Source of the DNA: Rhizocola hellebori
Lineage (GTDB): Bacteria > Actinomycetota > Actinomycetes > Mycobacteriales > Micromonosporaceae
Direction of reading: 5' to 3'
DNA length: 64,000 nt
Assembly: GCF_016862955.1 (NCBI RefSeq)
Contig: NZ_BONY01000034.1
Coordinates: 31,698 to 95,697 of the forward strand
The translations under genes were made by a program, and so were the position numbers. The first letter of the stretch is position 1; the number at the start of each line of letters is the position of its first letter. The notes under the pieces were generated by a model. The model searched no databases and was not told the DNA's origin. It saw only the letters and a list, made by a program, of their open reading frames with translations. Of the stretch, positions 26,302-34,522 are shown piece after piece.

Positions 26302-27978
26302 GTGACCGTAGGCGCCTTTGATGACCTCGGGTTGAGGCCAGAGTTGGTACAGGCGTTGGTGAGTCTGGGTTATGAGGAACCGACTCCAATTCAGCGTGAG
26401 GCCATTCCCCAGCTGCTGCTGGGACGTGACGTGCTGGGGCAGGCCGCAACCGGCACGGGAAAGACGGCGGCTTTCGCGTTGCCGGTGCTAAGCCGGATGG
26501 ACGCCGGCCGGACCGGCCAGAACCCGGTGGCTTTGGCGCTGGTGCCGACCCGAGAGCTGGCGATCCAGGTTTCGCAGGCGTTTCACCGCTATGGGCGCGA
26601 CTTGGGAACGCGAGTATTGCCCATCTATGGCGGTCAGCCCATCGGCCGGCAGCTGCAGGTGCTGCAGCGCGGGGTCGACGTTGTGGTGGCCACGCCCGGG
26701 CGTGCGCTCGACCACATTGGACGCGGCACGCTACATCTGGGTGGACTGCAAACGGTAATCCTGGACGAGGCGGACGAGATGCTCGACATGGGTTTCGCCG
26801 AGGATATCGAGGAGATTCTCCAGGAGACACCGAAACAGCGCCAGACCGTCCTGTTCTCGGCCACGATGCCAAGTCGTGTCGACGGTATCGCCCGGCGCCA
26901 CATGACCAATCCCGTGCGCATCGAGATGGGACGGGCGACAGCGACGCCGAGTGAAACACCGTTGGTAAGGCAAAGCGCCTATGTGGTTGCCCGCGCACAC
27001 AAGCCCGCCGCGCTGGGCAGGGTGCTCGATGTAGAGGCACCCACAGCGGCGATCGTCTTTTGCCGTACCCGTGATCAAGTTGATCTGTTGACCGAAACGC
27101 TGAACGGCCGCGGGTATAGAGCCGAGGCCCTGCACGGTGGATTGAGTCAGGACCAACGTGACAGGGTCATGGGACGGCTGCGCACCGGTGCGGCCGACTT
27201 GCTCATAGCCACCGACGTGGCCGCGCGTGGGCTCGATGTCGAGCACCTCACCCACGTGGTGAACTACGATGTGCCGTCGGCACCGGATTCCTATGTGCAC
27301 CGAATCGGACGGGTGGGGCGTGCTGGCCGGGAGGGGGCCGCGATCACCCTGGCCGAACCACGTGAGCATCGCATGCTCAAAGCGATTCAACGGGAGACCG
27401 GCCAGCGGATCACCATCGAGAAGGTGCCCACTGTTGCTGACATGCGCGCGCGGCGTCTGGAACTCACCCGCGCCGCCTTGCACGAGAGCCTCCTGCAGGA
27501 CGATCTGGATCGCTTCCGGGTCATTGTGGAGACGCTCACCGACGAGTTCGACCTGATGGAAGTGGCGCTCGCGGCAGTCAAACTCGCCCACGAATCCACG
27601 ACCGGGTCAGACGACGACGGCGAGGAAATCCCTGACGTCGTCACGAAACCTGAGCGCCCCCAACGGGCAGGGCGAGCCGAGACACGAGCCAGACGCAGTG
27701 GGCGAACACCAGCCGGCGGCATGACGAGACTATTCTTCGGCGTCGGCCGCATCGCCGGCGTCCGGCCGCAGGACCTCGTCGGCGCGATCGCTGGTGAGTC
27801 ATCCCTCAGCGGACGCGACATCGGATCGATCGAGATCGCTGACCGCTTCTCCATAGTCGAGGTCCCACAAGACGCCGCCGACGAAGTGATCGAAGCGATG
27901 CGCCGCAGCAGCATCAAAGGCAAACGAGCCACCGTACGCCGCGAACGCGACGCACCCCCGAAACGATCCGGCCGCTGA
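26302..27978 (+). CDS. DEAD-box ATP-dependent RNA helicase (DeaD/CsdA type)
   Basis: A 558-residue helicase. All core motifs are present: YEEPTPIQ (Q motif), ATGTGKT (I), PTRELAIQ (Ia), LDEADEML (II), FSATM (III), ATDVAARGLD (V) and HRIGRVGRAGREG (VI). The last 80 residues (MTRLFFGVGRIAGVRPQDLV, SGRDIGSIEIADRFSIVEV) are the DbpA-type RNA-binding domain found in DeaD. Its role is unwinding structured RNA, often in cold stress and ribosome assembly. The GTG at 26302 was chosen because homology starts at AFDDLGL just after it. The 236 bp between it and the previous gene hold nothing I could identify. It is convergent with the next gene across only 14 bp. Confidence 0.9.
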   Translation: MTVGAFDDLGLRPELVQALVSLGYEEPTPIQREAIPQLLLGRDVLGQAATGTGKTAAFALPVLSRMDAGRTGQNPVALALVPTRELAIQVSQAFHRYGRDLGTRVLPIYGGQPIGRQLQVLQRGVDVVVATPGRALDHIGRGTLHLGGLQTVILDEADEMLDMGFAEDIEEILQETPKQRQTVLFSATMPSRVDGIARRHMTNPVRIEMGRATATPSETPLVRQSAYVVARAHKPAALGRVLDVEAPTAAIVFCRTRDQVDLLTETLNGRGYRAEALHGGLSQDQRDRVMGRLRTGAADLLIATDVAARGLDVEHLTHVVNYDVPSAPDSYVHRIGRVGRAGREGAAITLAEPREHRMLKAIQRETGQRITIEKVPTVADMRARRLELTRAALHESLLQDDLDRFRVIVETLTDEFDLMEVALAAVKLAHESTTGSDDDGEEIPDVVTKPERPQRAGRAETRARRSGRTPAGGMTRLFFGVGRIAGVRPQDLVGAIAGESSLSGRDIGSIEIADRFSIVEVPQDAADEVIEAMRRSSIKGKRATVRRERDAPPKRSGR

Positions 27979-27992
27979 TCGTTGGCAGTGGG

Positions 27993-28883
27993 CTATCCGA
28001 AGGGATGCTTGATGGAGCGGATGGCCCGCGACTGGTTCGGCGGGAAAGTGGCGATGATGGACCAGACCGTCGACTGGTGACGCTGGAACGTGCCGCCGGC
28101 GTGTAGTCCCACCGCGGAGATTTTTGAGGCGACGTCGGCGGTTACCGTGAAGTCTTCCTCGTACCGAACCTGGAGTGTGAACTCGCGTAGGTCGTGCTCG
28201 ATGCGCTGGCGCGCGAACGACTGCCATTCCGGCTCGTGGTGGTACCAGCGCAGATCTTGAGGGAGTCGCGGGTCGCCTGAGCCTTTCAGCTCCGCGGTGT
28301 AGAGGAAGTCTCGGCTGCCGTTTGACTGGTTCTCGATTTGGCCTTCGCCATTGACTGCGCGAAGTGGAAGGTTGAGGCTGGTCGCGAATGTGCGGCTCCA
28401 GCCCTGCCGGGCGGCCACGGTCATCGATTGAGCACCCAGCGCCGAGATGAGTGTGAGCGCCTCGCTGAACTTGTGGGCGAAGGTCTGTCGATGGAAATCG
28501 GCAAGCGTGAAGTAGACGGGCGGCACAGCGGGGTTGCCGACGTAGACGACATTGTCGTGCGGATGGCCCATGGGGAATTGCAGTTGGCGAGCCTCGCTGC
28601 GGGTGATCGGCAGCACGGCGACGTTACGCCGCCCGGTGCGCCGCTGCGACCAACGCGATGCCATGGCGCGGATGGCTTCCCCGATCGGCACCGCCAGGGC
28701 GAGAACAGCCCTTTCGGTCTCCCCGTTGTTGGTTGAGCTCTGGTCCGCGGGAGCCAGCGGCTGTCGGGCCTCGCGCCGGGCGCTCAGGACGACATCATCG
28801 GGCCGAACGACGACAAACTGACGGTCCGCGTAGTCGAGCTTCATCAGGTTGATACGAAGATCGTTCAAAGCCGACATCCTCAT
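27993..28883 (-). CDS. Hypothetical protein of unknown fold
   Basis: A 296-residue protein without signal peptide or membrane helices. It is mixed alpha/beta with notable segments FVVVRPDDVVLSARREA, FPMGHPHDNVVYVGN, FHRQTFAHKFSEALTLISAL, RYEEDFTVTADVASKISAVG and HAGGTFQRHQSTVWSIIATF. The paired pattern at the end (a beta strand, a glycine-rich turn and STVWSIIATF) is distinctive, but I do not recognise a family. Start ATG at 28883, with another at 28877. It is convergent with the helicase gene and divergent from the polyester hydrolase. Confidence 0.65.
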   Translation of the reverse strand: MRMSALNDLRINLMKLDYADRQFVVVRPDDVVLSARREARQPLAPADQSSTNNGETERAVLALAVPIGEAIRAMASRWSQRRTGRRNVAVLPITRSEARQLQFPMGHPHDNVVYVGNPAVPPVYFTLADFHRQTFAHKFSEALTLISALGAQSMTVAARQGWSRTFATSLNLPLRAVNGEGQIENQSNGSRDFLYTAELKGSGDPRLPQDLRWYHHEPEWQSFARQRIEHDLREFTLQVRYEEDFTVTADVASKISAVGLHAGGTFQRHQSTVWSIIATFPPNQSRAIRSIKHPFG

Positions 28884-28995
28884 TCTCGGTGCATGACTCG
28901 CCAAGTTCACCGAGAGTACTCGGGCGACACGTCGGGTGGCGAGAAGCTGCCACGAGATACGTCGTAAACCTTCAAATTCAAACAACGCAAGGCTA

Positions 28996-29024
28996 TTGAC
29001 CTGTACCAATGGCCACCCTAACGT
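28996..29024 (+). promoter_or_regulatory. Sigma-70-like promoter for the polyester hydrolase
   Basis: TTGACC at 28996-29001, a 17-bp spacer, and TAACGT at 29019-29024 fit the vegetative (HrdB) consensus closely. It lies 92 bp upstream of the hydrolase ATG. A transcription start near 29031 is expected. Confidence 0.55.
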
Positions 29025-29115
29025 CGCAGTGAAGGTCATAGATGGATTTAGTTGGGGATCTACGGCCTCGATGCAAGCGCCCACTTGGCATCGCCGCCAA
29101 ACCCAGGGAGGACCC

Positions 29116-30012
29116 ATGTCGCAACACGAGAGCACCAGGCCCATGCGCGGAACCGTGGCGCTGTTGCGTCACCTATCGATCAGGTTCATCGCCACCGGTA
29201 CGATGACGGTGGGTCTCTTGGCGGGCGGGCTGGCAGTCGCCTCGCCGGCCAGTGCCGATGAGATCGGGCAGGCCCCGACGGCGGCCAATATCACCGGCAA
29301 CGGCAGTTTCGCTGTCAGTCAGACCAGCGTCCCCACTTCGGTCACCGGGTTCGGCGGCGGCATCGCCTACTACCCGACGACCGCTGGGCGGTATCCGGTG
29401 GTGGCTATCTCACCCGGCTTCACTGCACGTTGGTCGAGCATCAGCTGGATCGGCCCGCGTCTTGCCTCGTGGGGTTTCGTGGTGGTCGGTATCGAAACCA
29501 ACAGCACCTTCGACCAGCCGACCAGCCGTGGCACCCAGCTGCTGGCAGCGCTGAACTGGGCGGTGAACTCGTCACCGTCCGCGGTGAGCAGCCGGGCTGA
29601 CGGCACCCGCCGTGGTGTGTCGGGACACTCGATGGGCGGCGGCGGTTCGCTTTCCGCACTCTCACAGGACACCACCGGCAACGTCAGGGCCGCAGTGCCG
29701 TTGGCGCCGTGGAACTCCGACAAGACGTGGACCGAGATCACCGAGCCTGTCATGATCGTCGGTGGCGAGTCAGACACCGTCGCGTCGAACGCCAGCCACT
29801 CGATCCCGTTCTACAACAGCGTGCGTGGCCCGAAGTCTTTCGTGGAGATCAACAACGCTACGCACTCCTTCCCTTCGTCGGCCAATGCCACCACATCCAA
29901 GGCCCTGGTGTCCTGGTTCAAGCGCTACCTCAACGGCGACCAGCGGTTCACCCCGTTCACCTGTAACTTCACCGGCACCGCGATCTCCGACTTCCGCACC
30001 ACCGTCTGTTGA
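29116..30012 (+). CDS. Secreted polyester hydrolase / cutinase (PETase-like, dienelactone-hydrolase fold)
   Basis: A 298-residue secreted alpha/beta hydrolase close in pattern to thermobifida-type cutinases. Landmarks: ISPGFTARWSSISWIGPRLA, DQPTSRGTQLLAALNW, GHSMGGGGSLSAL (nucleophile Ser172), LAPWNSDKTW (Trp199), GGESDTVASNASHSIPFYNS (Asp220) and INNATHSF (His250). The C-terminal disulfide Cys283-Cys298 is conserved, and the second disulfide of the Ideonella PETase is absent. The oxyanion-hole tyrosine of cutinases (SPGYT) is phenylalanine here (F102). The signal peptide ends at about residue 47. The ATG at 29116 follows AGGGAGGACCC. Natural substrates are plant cutin or other aliphatic polyesters. 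Activity on PET is an open question. Confidence 0.85.
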   Translation: MSQHESTRPMRGTVALLRHLSIRFIATGTMTVGLLAGGLAVASPASADEIGQAPTAANITGNGSFAVSQTSVPTSVTGFGGGIAYYPTTAGRYPVVAISPGFTARWSSISWIGPRLASWGFVVVGIETNSTFDQPTSRGTQLLAALNWAVNSSPSAVSSRADGTRRGVSGHSMGGGGSLSALSQDTTGNVRAAVPLAPWNSDKTWTEITEPVMIVGGESDTVASNASHSIPFYNSVRGPKSFVEINNATHSFPSSANATTSKALVSWFKRYLNGDQRFTPFTCNFTGTAISDFRTTVC

Positions 30013-30041
30013 CGTTCCCCGCTCTCCCCGTCTCGCACAAC

Positions 30042-30067
30042 GGCGGTCGCCCTCACCGGCGGCCGCC
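30042..30067. terminator. Hairpin between convergent genes
   Basis: GGCGGTCGCC (30042-30051) can pair with GGCGGCCGCC (30058-30067) with one G-U pair and a six-base loop. It lies between the hydrolase stop at 30012 and the stop of the convergent secreted gene at 30092 and can serve both. Confidence 0.6.
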
Positions 30068-30091
30068 ACCTGTGCTTCCGTCCCGCCCAGG

Positions 30092-30838
30092 TCAGGGGGC
30101 CTGCCCGATCCGAAGCGAGGAATAGCCGGTCTGCGGGTTGGGGCCGAAGCTGGTCTGCACGACGCCGTACCATCCGGTGATCGTCGGCGTGAAGCGTAAC
30201 GTGAGCGCGTGTCCTGACCCCTGGTTGACGGTGCCGTGTACAAGCGCTTGGCCGGGTGTGCGTACACACGCGGACTGGTTGGGGGCCATCACATACACGT
30301 TGCCTGGGTTGCCACCGACCTGAGCGGCATACAGCTCGACCACGGCGCCGGCCCGCAGCCAGATGTCAACGATGCCAATGAAATGGGTGGCCGGCCCGAC
30401 GCCCGGCCCGAAGAGCGTGGCAATGCGAGGGTTGGTATTCGGGAACGGTAGCGAGTCGGCAGTCAGGATCTCGTGCTGGTCGGCGAACTCCACGGTGTAG
30501 CTGCCCGAGCCGGACCACCGGTTCACCGTTGCCGTGCGCTGCAAACCTGCGCACACGTTGGTGTCAACGGCGACAAAGTCCACAGTGGAACCTCCGGCCG
30601 CACTGCGTGCACCGGGATCCACCACCAGGTCATAGTCGGCCGTGCTCGGGGGCTTGACCCCGACGACCGACCAGTAGGGTTGCGCGGTGGTAATCGTATA
30701 GGCCGCTGATGAGGTGTTCGAAGTCACCGGCACCCCGCTGGCCAGTGCAGTCGCCGCATGGGCAGGCGCGACAGCGGCGAACAGCACGGCTGTCGCGGTC
30801 GCCGAAGCGGCGAACGCATGCAGGGTACGACGAGTCAT
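30092..30838 (-). CDS. Secreted protein of unknown function
   Basis: A 248-residue secreted protein. The signal peptide starts MTRRTLHAFAASATATAVLF and ends after AHAA (about residue 29). The mature part is beta-rich with no known motif: SSAAYTITTAQPYWSVVGV, DYDLVVDPGARSAAGG, GPATHFIGIVDIWLRAG and GHALTLRFTPTITGWYGVV. The pattern resembles a pre-peptidase C-terminal (PPC)-like or jelly-roll domain. The ATG is preceded by AAGGAGAAC. Its start faces a 405-bp gap, and its end is convergent with the polyester hydrolase. Confidence 0.75.
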   Translation of the reverse strand: MTRRTLHAFAASATATAVLFAAVAPAHAATALASGVPVTSNTSSAAYTITTAQPYWSVVGVKPPSTADYDLVVDPGARSAAGGSTVDFVAVDTNVCAGLQRTATVNRWSGSGSYTVEFADQHEILTADSLPFPNTNPRIATLFGPGVGPATHFIGIVDIWLRAGAVVELYAAQVGGNPGNVYVMAPNQSACVRTPGQALVHGTVNQGSGHALTLRFTPTITGWYGVVQTSFGPNPQTGYSSLRIGQAP

Positions 30839-31243
30839 GAGCGTTCTCCTTGGTCTCGCGAGACGATGGATGCGCAGAATATGCCGAGTCTTGCCATGCA
30901 TACCCGCATTCCGGTTTTCGCTGGAAAACGCCAGACAAGGCCGGACGCAGCCTCCCAACTTGCCTCGGGCCGCACCGATCGGACCTACTTCGATGGCCTG
31001 GCCACAGGTGTGACACAGGCGGCTTTGGTAATCGCGTCCCTCGCGGCGCCGGGGCTGTTGTTGCTCTCCCCTCCCGAGATCGGCACTGTCCCTTCTGGAC
31101 ATTCCGCGCGAAAGGCGACCTCGAGAGGGCTCGGCTCGATGGTTTGCGGCGCACAGGTCACGATCTGCCAAATCGCGCCCTCTGAGCTGTGGAAACTCTG
31201 AACGGCACGCCGATGATCTCGCGGAGGCGGCGCACGAAAGACT
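30839..31243. other. 405-bp intergenic region
   Basis: No gene could be supported on either strand. Short readings have poor starts and unlikely composition. The part nearest 30839 must hold the promoter of the secreted gene to its left. I saw no convincing repeats. Confidence 0.5.
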
Positions 31244-32041
31244 TCATTGATGCCAGGCCACGTCGGCGCCGAGTGCTCGGGTTAGCCTGCTGATTGCCTC
31301 GCGTGTGGTTTGGTCGCTGACACGATCGGGAAGCCAAGCGCAGGCAATGTATGCGGCTCTCACGTCGGCGGTGGCGCAGACGGCGGCCAGGCATTCCTCG
31401 ATCTGGGTGAGGGAGGGTCCGGGGCCGCTGGGGAAGCGCAAGCCGGGCAGTTCCGCGCTGTCGATGACATCAATATCAAGGTGCAGGTAGACGGGCAGGT
31501 GGCCGACGTAATCGAGGGCGCGGGTGAGGGCGGCAGGGTCGGCGGGCGTGCGGCGGACCTGGCTGGCGGTCAACGCGTCGCGTTCGGCTGGGTCGAGGTC
31601 CCTAGCGTCGGCGAGCACGATATTTGTGTCGGCGACCGGCCGTAGCCCGAGCCCATCGCTGGACAGCTCAGGCGTGCGGCCGGTCAGCGTCGCCAGCGCC
31701 ATACCGCCGAGGTAGCCGCTGGTCGTAATGGTGGGAGTGTTGAAGTCGCCGTGCGCGTCCAGCCACACCACCGCCACGTCGCGATCGCGGCGCTGTAGCC
31801 CCGCCACCACGCCCCAGGCCGACGGGCAGTCGCCGGACAGCACCAGCGGCCTGGCGGCCCGCGCCACCGCGTCGGCGACTTCTTGGTGCAATAGCGCCAT
31901 CCGGGCGGGCACGGCGCCCTCCGGCAGCGACGGGCAAATCGTCTCGGTCGCATTGGCCGGAATCGGGAATTCCGGGATGTGCTCATCGAGGTGCCAGGGC
32001 ACGGCAATGACATCCCAGTTGCCGTTTCTGTCGTCAGCCAC
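31244..32041 (-). CDS. Arginase/agmatinase-family protein with an altered first metal motif
   Basis: A 265-residue ureohydrolase-fold protein. Two metal motifs are intact: WLDAHGDFNT (about 93-102) and HLDIDVID (about 187-194), which carry the manganese-binding aspartates. The first motif, normally GGDHS, reads SGDCPSAWG (about 69-77), so the histidine ligand is cysteine. Related actinomycete proteins often carry a GDC variant, so this may be a distinct subfamily with other chemistry. Start GTG at 32041, with AAGGAGAGG upstream. Arginases cleave guanidino groups, and the substrate here is not predictable. Confidence 0.8.
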   Translation of the reverse strand: MADDRNGNWDVIAVPWHLDEHIPEFPIPANATETICPSLPEGAVPARMALLHQEVADAVARAARPLVLSGDCPSAWGVVAGLQRRDRDVAVVWLDAHGDFNTPTITTSGYLGGMALATLTGRTPELSSDGLGLRPVADTNIVLADARDLDPAERDALTASQVRRTPADPAALTRALDYVGHLPVYLHLDIDVIDSAELPGLRFPSGPGPSLTQIEECLAAVCATADVRAAYIACAWLPDRVSDQTTREAISRLTRALGADVAWHQ

Positions 32042-32178
32042 GAGGTGCCTCTCCTTCTAAGGCCAGCAACGCCTTTTCGGTCACGATGGGCAACGGGGTG
32101 CTCCGACTCATCGTGCTCGTCCATACGCTGGCGGAAATCGGGCAGGCCTGCGTTGCGGTGCCGTGTTAGCGTCACGCG

Positions 32179-32526
32179 GTGCAGGAATACCATAGGTTTG
32201 TACGGGGCTTCAGGCTTGTCTGGTTGGGTTTGATCCTAGCGTTCCTCGGGGTGCAGACCGGCTTACTCAAACAGGGGTGGGCCGTTTACCTAGTCGTGCT
32301 CGACGGCGCCATCCTGTTCGGCGCCATGGCGGCAACCATATCCGCCCTCTACAGCATGCCTGAGGGGATGAGGCGACGAATATCGCTCGGCCACTTCATG
32401 CGCGACCTTCTGTTCATTTCGCGCCCCCGGCACCAGGCGGCGCTGCCCTTCGCAGACGAAGACTTGGCAGGCCGCCCCGGGCGTCTAAGACGCTACTCGA
32501 AGCGCCGAACCCGAGATTCTCGATAA
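32179..32526 (+). CDS. Small membrane protein
   Basis: A 115-residue protein with two membrane helices (FRLVWLGLILAFLGVQTGL and WAVYLVVLDGAILFGAMAAT) followed by a basic cytosolic tail rich in arginine. It starts with GTG at 32179. It is divergent from the arginase-family gene. I do not recognise a family. Confidence 0.5.
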   Translation: MQEYHRFVRGFRLVWLGLILAFLGVQTGLLKQGWAVYLVVLDGAILFGAMAATISALYSMPEGMRRRISLGHFMRDLLFISRPRHQAALPFADEDLAGRPGRLRRYSKRRTRDSR

Positions 32527-32611
32527 CCCCCGAGGCTCGCACACCGCGTCTGCTTAGGACAGTCAGCGCCTGGTTGGCCAAGCGACCCGAAGGCGGGGTT
32601 GGAGTTAGATC

Positions 32612-32809
32612 ATGACGCTCGAAGAGCCTTTGTCCGATACAGAGCTCGACGAACTCGAGGAGCTCCACGAGGCCGCGACACCCGGACCTTGGTACATGCG
32701 AGAGCTGGACGACGACCGCTGGGAGCAGAACGCGGCGCTCATCGCCGTGGCCCGCAGCGCCGTACCGCGCCTCATCGCTGAGGTGCGGCGGCTTCGAAGG
32801 CTGGCCTGA
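32612..32809 (+). CDS. Small conserved hypothetical protein
   Basis: A 65-residue acidic protein. The segment LEELHEAATPGPWYMRE is typical of many small actinomycete and phage proteins with an ATPGPW motif. The C-terminal helix (VPRLIAEVRRLRRL) may be a coiled coil. It is convergent with the broken phosphodiesterase gene across 8 bp. Function unknown. Confidence 0.65.
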   Translation: MTLEEPLSDTELDELEELHEAATPGPWYMRELDDDRWEQNAALIAVARSAVPRLIAEVRRLRRLA

Positions 32810-32817
32810 GTCGGCGG

Positions 32818-33362
32818 TTAGGACACGGAGCGGCCGTGGCTGTTGATTTGGCTGGCGCCCAAGGGGAAGTCTTGCAGCGGCTGCCAGGCTGAGGTGCTGT
32901 CGAGCCGGCCGATCAGCCGGACCGAGGTGGCCGTGGCGTTGATGGGAAGTGCTGCGGTGATGGCCTGTTCGGCCGTGCGCAGGGCTTCCACGGGATGGTC
33001 GTGCCCGATGGTCAGGTGGGGCACCACGTCGTCGTGCGCGCCGCCGTATGGCGGGCATTGCGGGTAGCGCTGCCATACCGCCTGGGTCAGCGCGCGGAAC
33101 GGGCTTCGGGCTCGGACGCAAGGTAAAGCACCGTTTGCCCGAACCAGCTTGTGCGCGCGAGGGTGAACGAGAAGCTGTCGTGACTGGCTATTAGTGCCGC
33201 GAGCGCGGCCTGGTCGATCTGCGCTGAATCGAGGAACGGGAAGAGCACGGTGATGTGTGCTGGTACGCCAAACGGGGCGGACGAGTCGAGTTGCTCGCGG
33301 AACGCGCCGACTGCCGGCTCGGCGGCAGCGACCGGGACTATGAGGGCAGTCTCCATGGCCAC
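32818..33362 (-). pseudogene. 2H phosphodiesterase / 2'-5' RNA ligase-like protein (frameshifted)
   Basis: Two minus-strand frames together give a complete LigT-like protein of about 180 residues. The first carries METALIVPVAAAEPAVGAF and the first HxT motif (PAHITVLFPFLD). The second carries the other HxT motif (VPHLTIGHDHP) and the end. The frame changes between about 33105 and 33125, in the sequence around GCCCGAAGCCCG. Otherwise the gene looks intact, so a sequencing or assembly error is possible. 2H enzymes act on cyclic phosphates and 2'-5' linked RNAs. The first ATG lies 15 bp after the stop of the beta-helix gene. Confidence 0.75.
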
Positions 33363-33377
33363 AGTGTGCCATGGCAG

Positions 33378-34478
33378 CTACATACTGATCTGCTGGCCGT
33401 TGTCGTTCCAGGTGTTGTTGCTCCACTGGGGCAATGCCGTTGCCGAGAAAGCCTGGGTTCCGTGGTAGCCGCCCTTGGGCCAGTAGCCGCCGCCTGCCGC
33501 GCGCATGAACTTGTTGTTCGTCACCTTGCCGTTCGAGATCTTGTACTTGGCGTCGTACCAGTAGAACGAGTAGCCGCCGCCGTTCATCAGGTTGCTGTCG
33601 ACCACCACGTCGCTGATCGGGCCGATGTCCGCCTTGAGCAAGATGCACGAGGTCTGGGTGTGCTGATTTTCAAGCCTGTTGTGCAGAATGCGGACGTAGG
33701 TCGCGTTCGTCGACTGGATGACGTCGTTGTGCTGGGCCGAGCCTGTGCCCCTGGGGTCGTGCAGCCAGGAGTCCTGGACCGTGCCGACCCCGTCGATGCG
33801 CAGGATGTCACCGGAGCCATGGGCGTTGACCCGCAGCAGGGTGAAGCCGGTCCGTCCAATGAGGGCGATGCCGCCGGTCGACGCGTCCAGCGCCTGGCCG
33901 TCGATCTCAGTGTCCTCGATGCGCAGGTTGGCGTCGTCGGCGGTGGAGGTGACGGCCTGCACGTTGGCGACGCGGATGCGGCTGTTGCGGATCGTCACGT
34001 TCTTTGCCCTGATCTCAAGGTGGCCGTTGATGTCCTTGCCGTCGATGACGGTCCCGCTGGCCGTGATCGTCATCGGGCCTGAGTACGGCGTGAGTGTCAC
34101 CGCTTTGCGCGTGTCGCCTGGCAGGCCATGCGGATGGCCGGTGTTGTGCGCGGCCGGGAAGCCGGCGACGGTGTAGGTGGGCGGGCCGCCTGCGCCTGGC
34201 GGCGTGGCCGTGCCGCTCTTGCCGGGCGAGGGCGATGCTGGGATCGATGCCGGAGTAGAGACCGCTGGCTCGGCGGCGGCCTCTGCGGGCGGGACCGCGT
34301 CGGTGGCCGTGGCAGCGGGCTGCGCCACGGGGTCTGGGCGGTTGCCACACATGGTGACGCCGCCAACGGCCAGCAGGGCCACCACGGCGATTCCAGCTCC
34401 GATCCAAGTCAGCCGTCGGTGACCGGGTGCGGGCCGGTGAGAGGCCGGCCCGGTACCATATAGATCTTGCGTGGCCAT
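33378..34478 (-). CDS. Membrane-anchored right-handed beta-helix (pectate-lyase-fold) protein
   Basis: A 366-residue protein. A membrane helix at about 24-44 (LTWIGAGIAVVALLAVGGV) is followed by a proline/alanine/threonine-rich linker to about residue 100. The rest is a parallel beta-helix with regular turns, such as SGTVIDGKDINGHLEIRA, VTIRNSRIRVANV, LRIEDTEIDGQAL and VVVDSNLMNGGG. Such folds cleave or bind polysaccharides. Active-site residues of pectate lyase are not obvious. The ATG follows ACGGGAGGACTTCACCGA. Confidence 0.75.
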   Translation of the reverse strand: MATQDLYGTGPASHRPAPGHRRLTWIGAGIAVVALLAVGGVTMCGNRPDPVAQPAATATDAVPPAEAAAEPAVSTPASIPASPSPGKSGTATPPGAGGPPTYTVAGFPAAHNTGHPHGLPGDTRKAVTLTPYSGPMTITASGTVIDGKDINGHLEIRAKNVTIRNSRIRVANVQAVTSTADDANLRIEDTEIDGQALDASTGGIALIGRTGFTLLRVNAHGSGDILRIDGVGTVQDSWLHDPRGTGSAQHNDVIQSTNATYVRILHNRLENQHTQTSCILLKADIGPISDVVVDSNLMNGGGYSFYWYDAKYKISNGKVTNNKFMRAAGGGYWPKGGYHGTQAFSATALPQWSNNTWNDNGQQISM

Positions 34479-34522
34479 TCGGTGAAGTCCTCCCGTGAGT
34501 CAACATCGGTCGAACCTATTTA

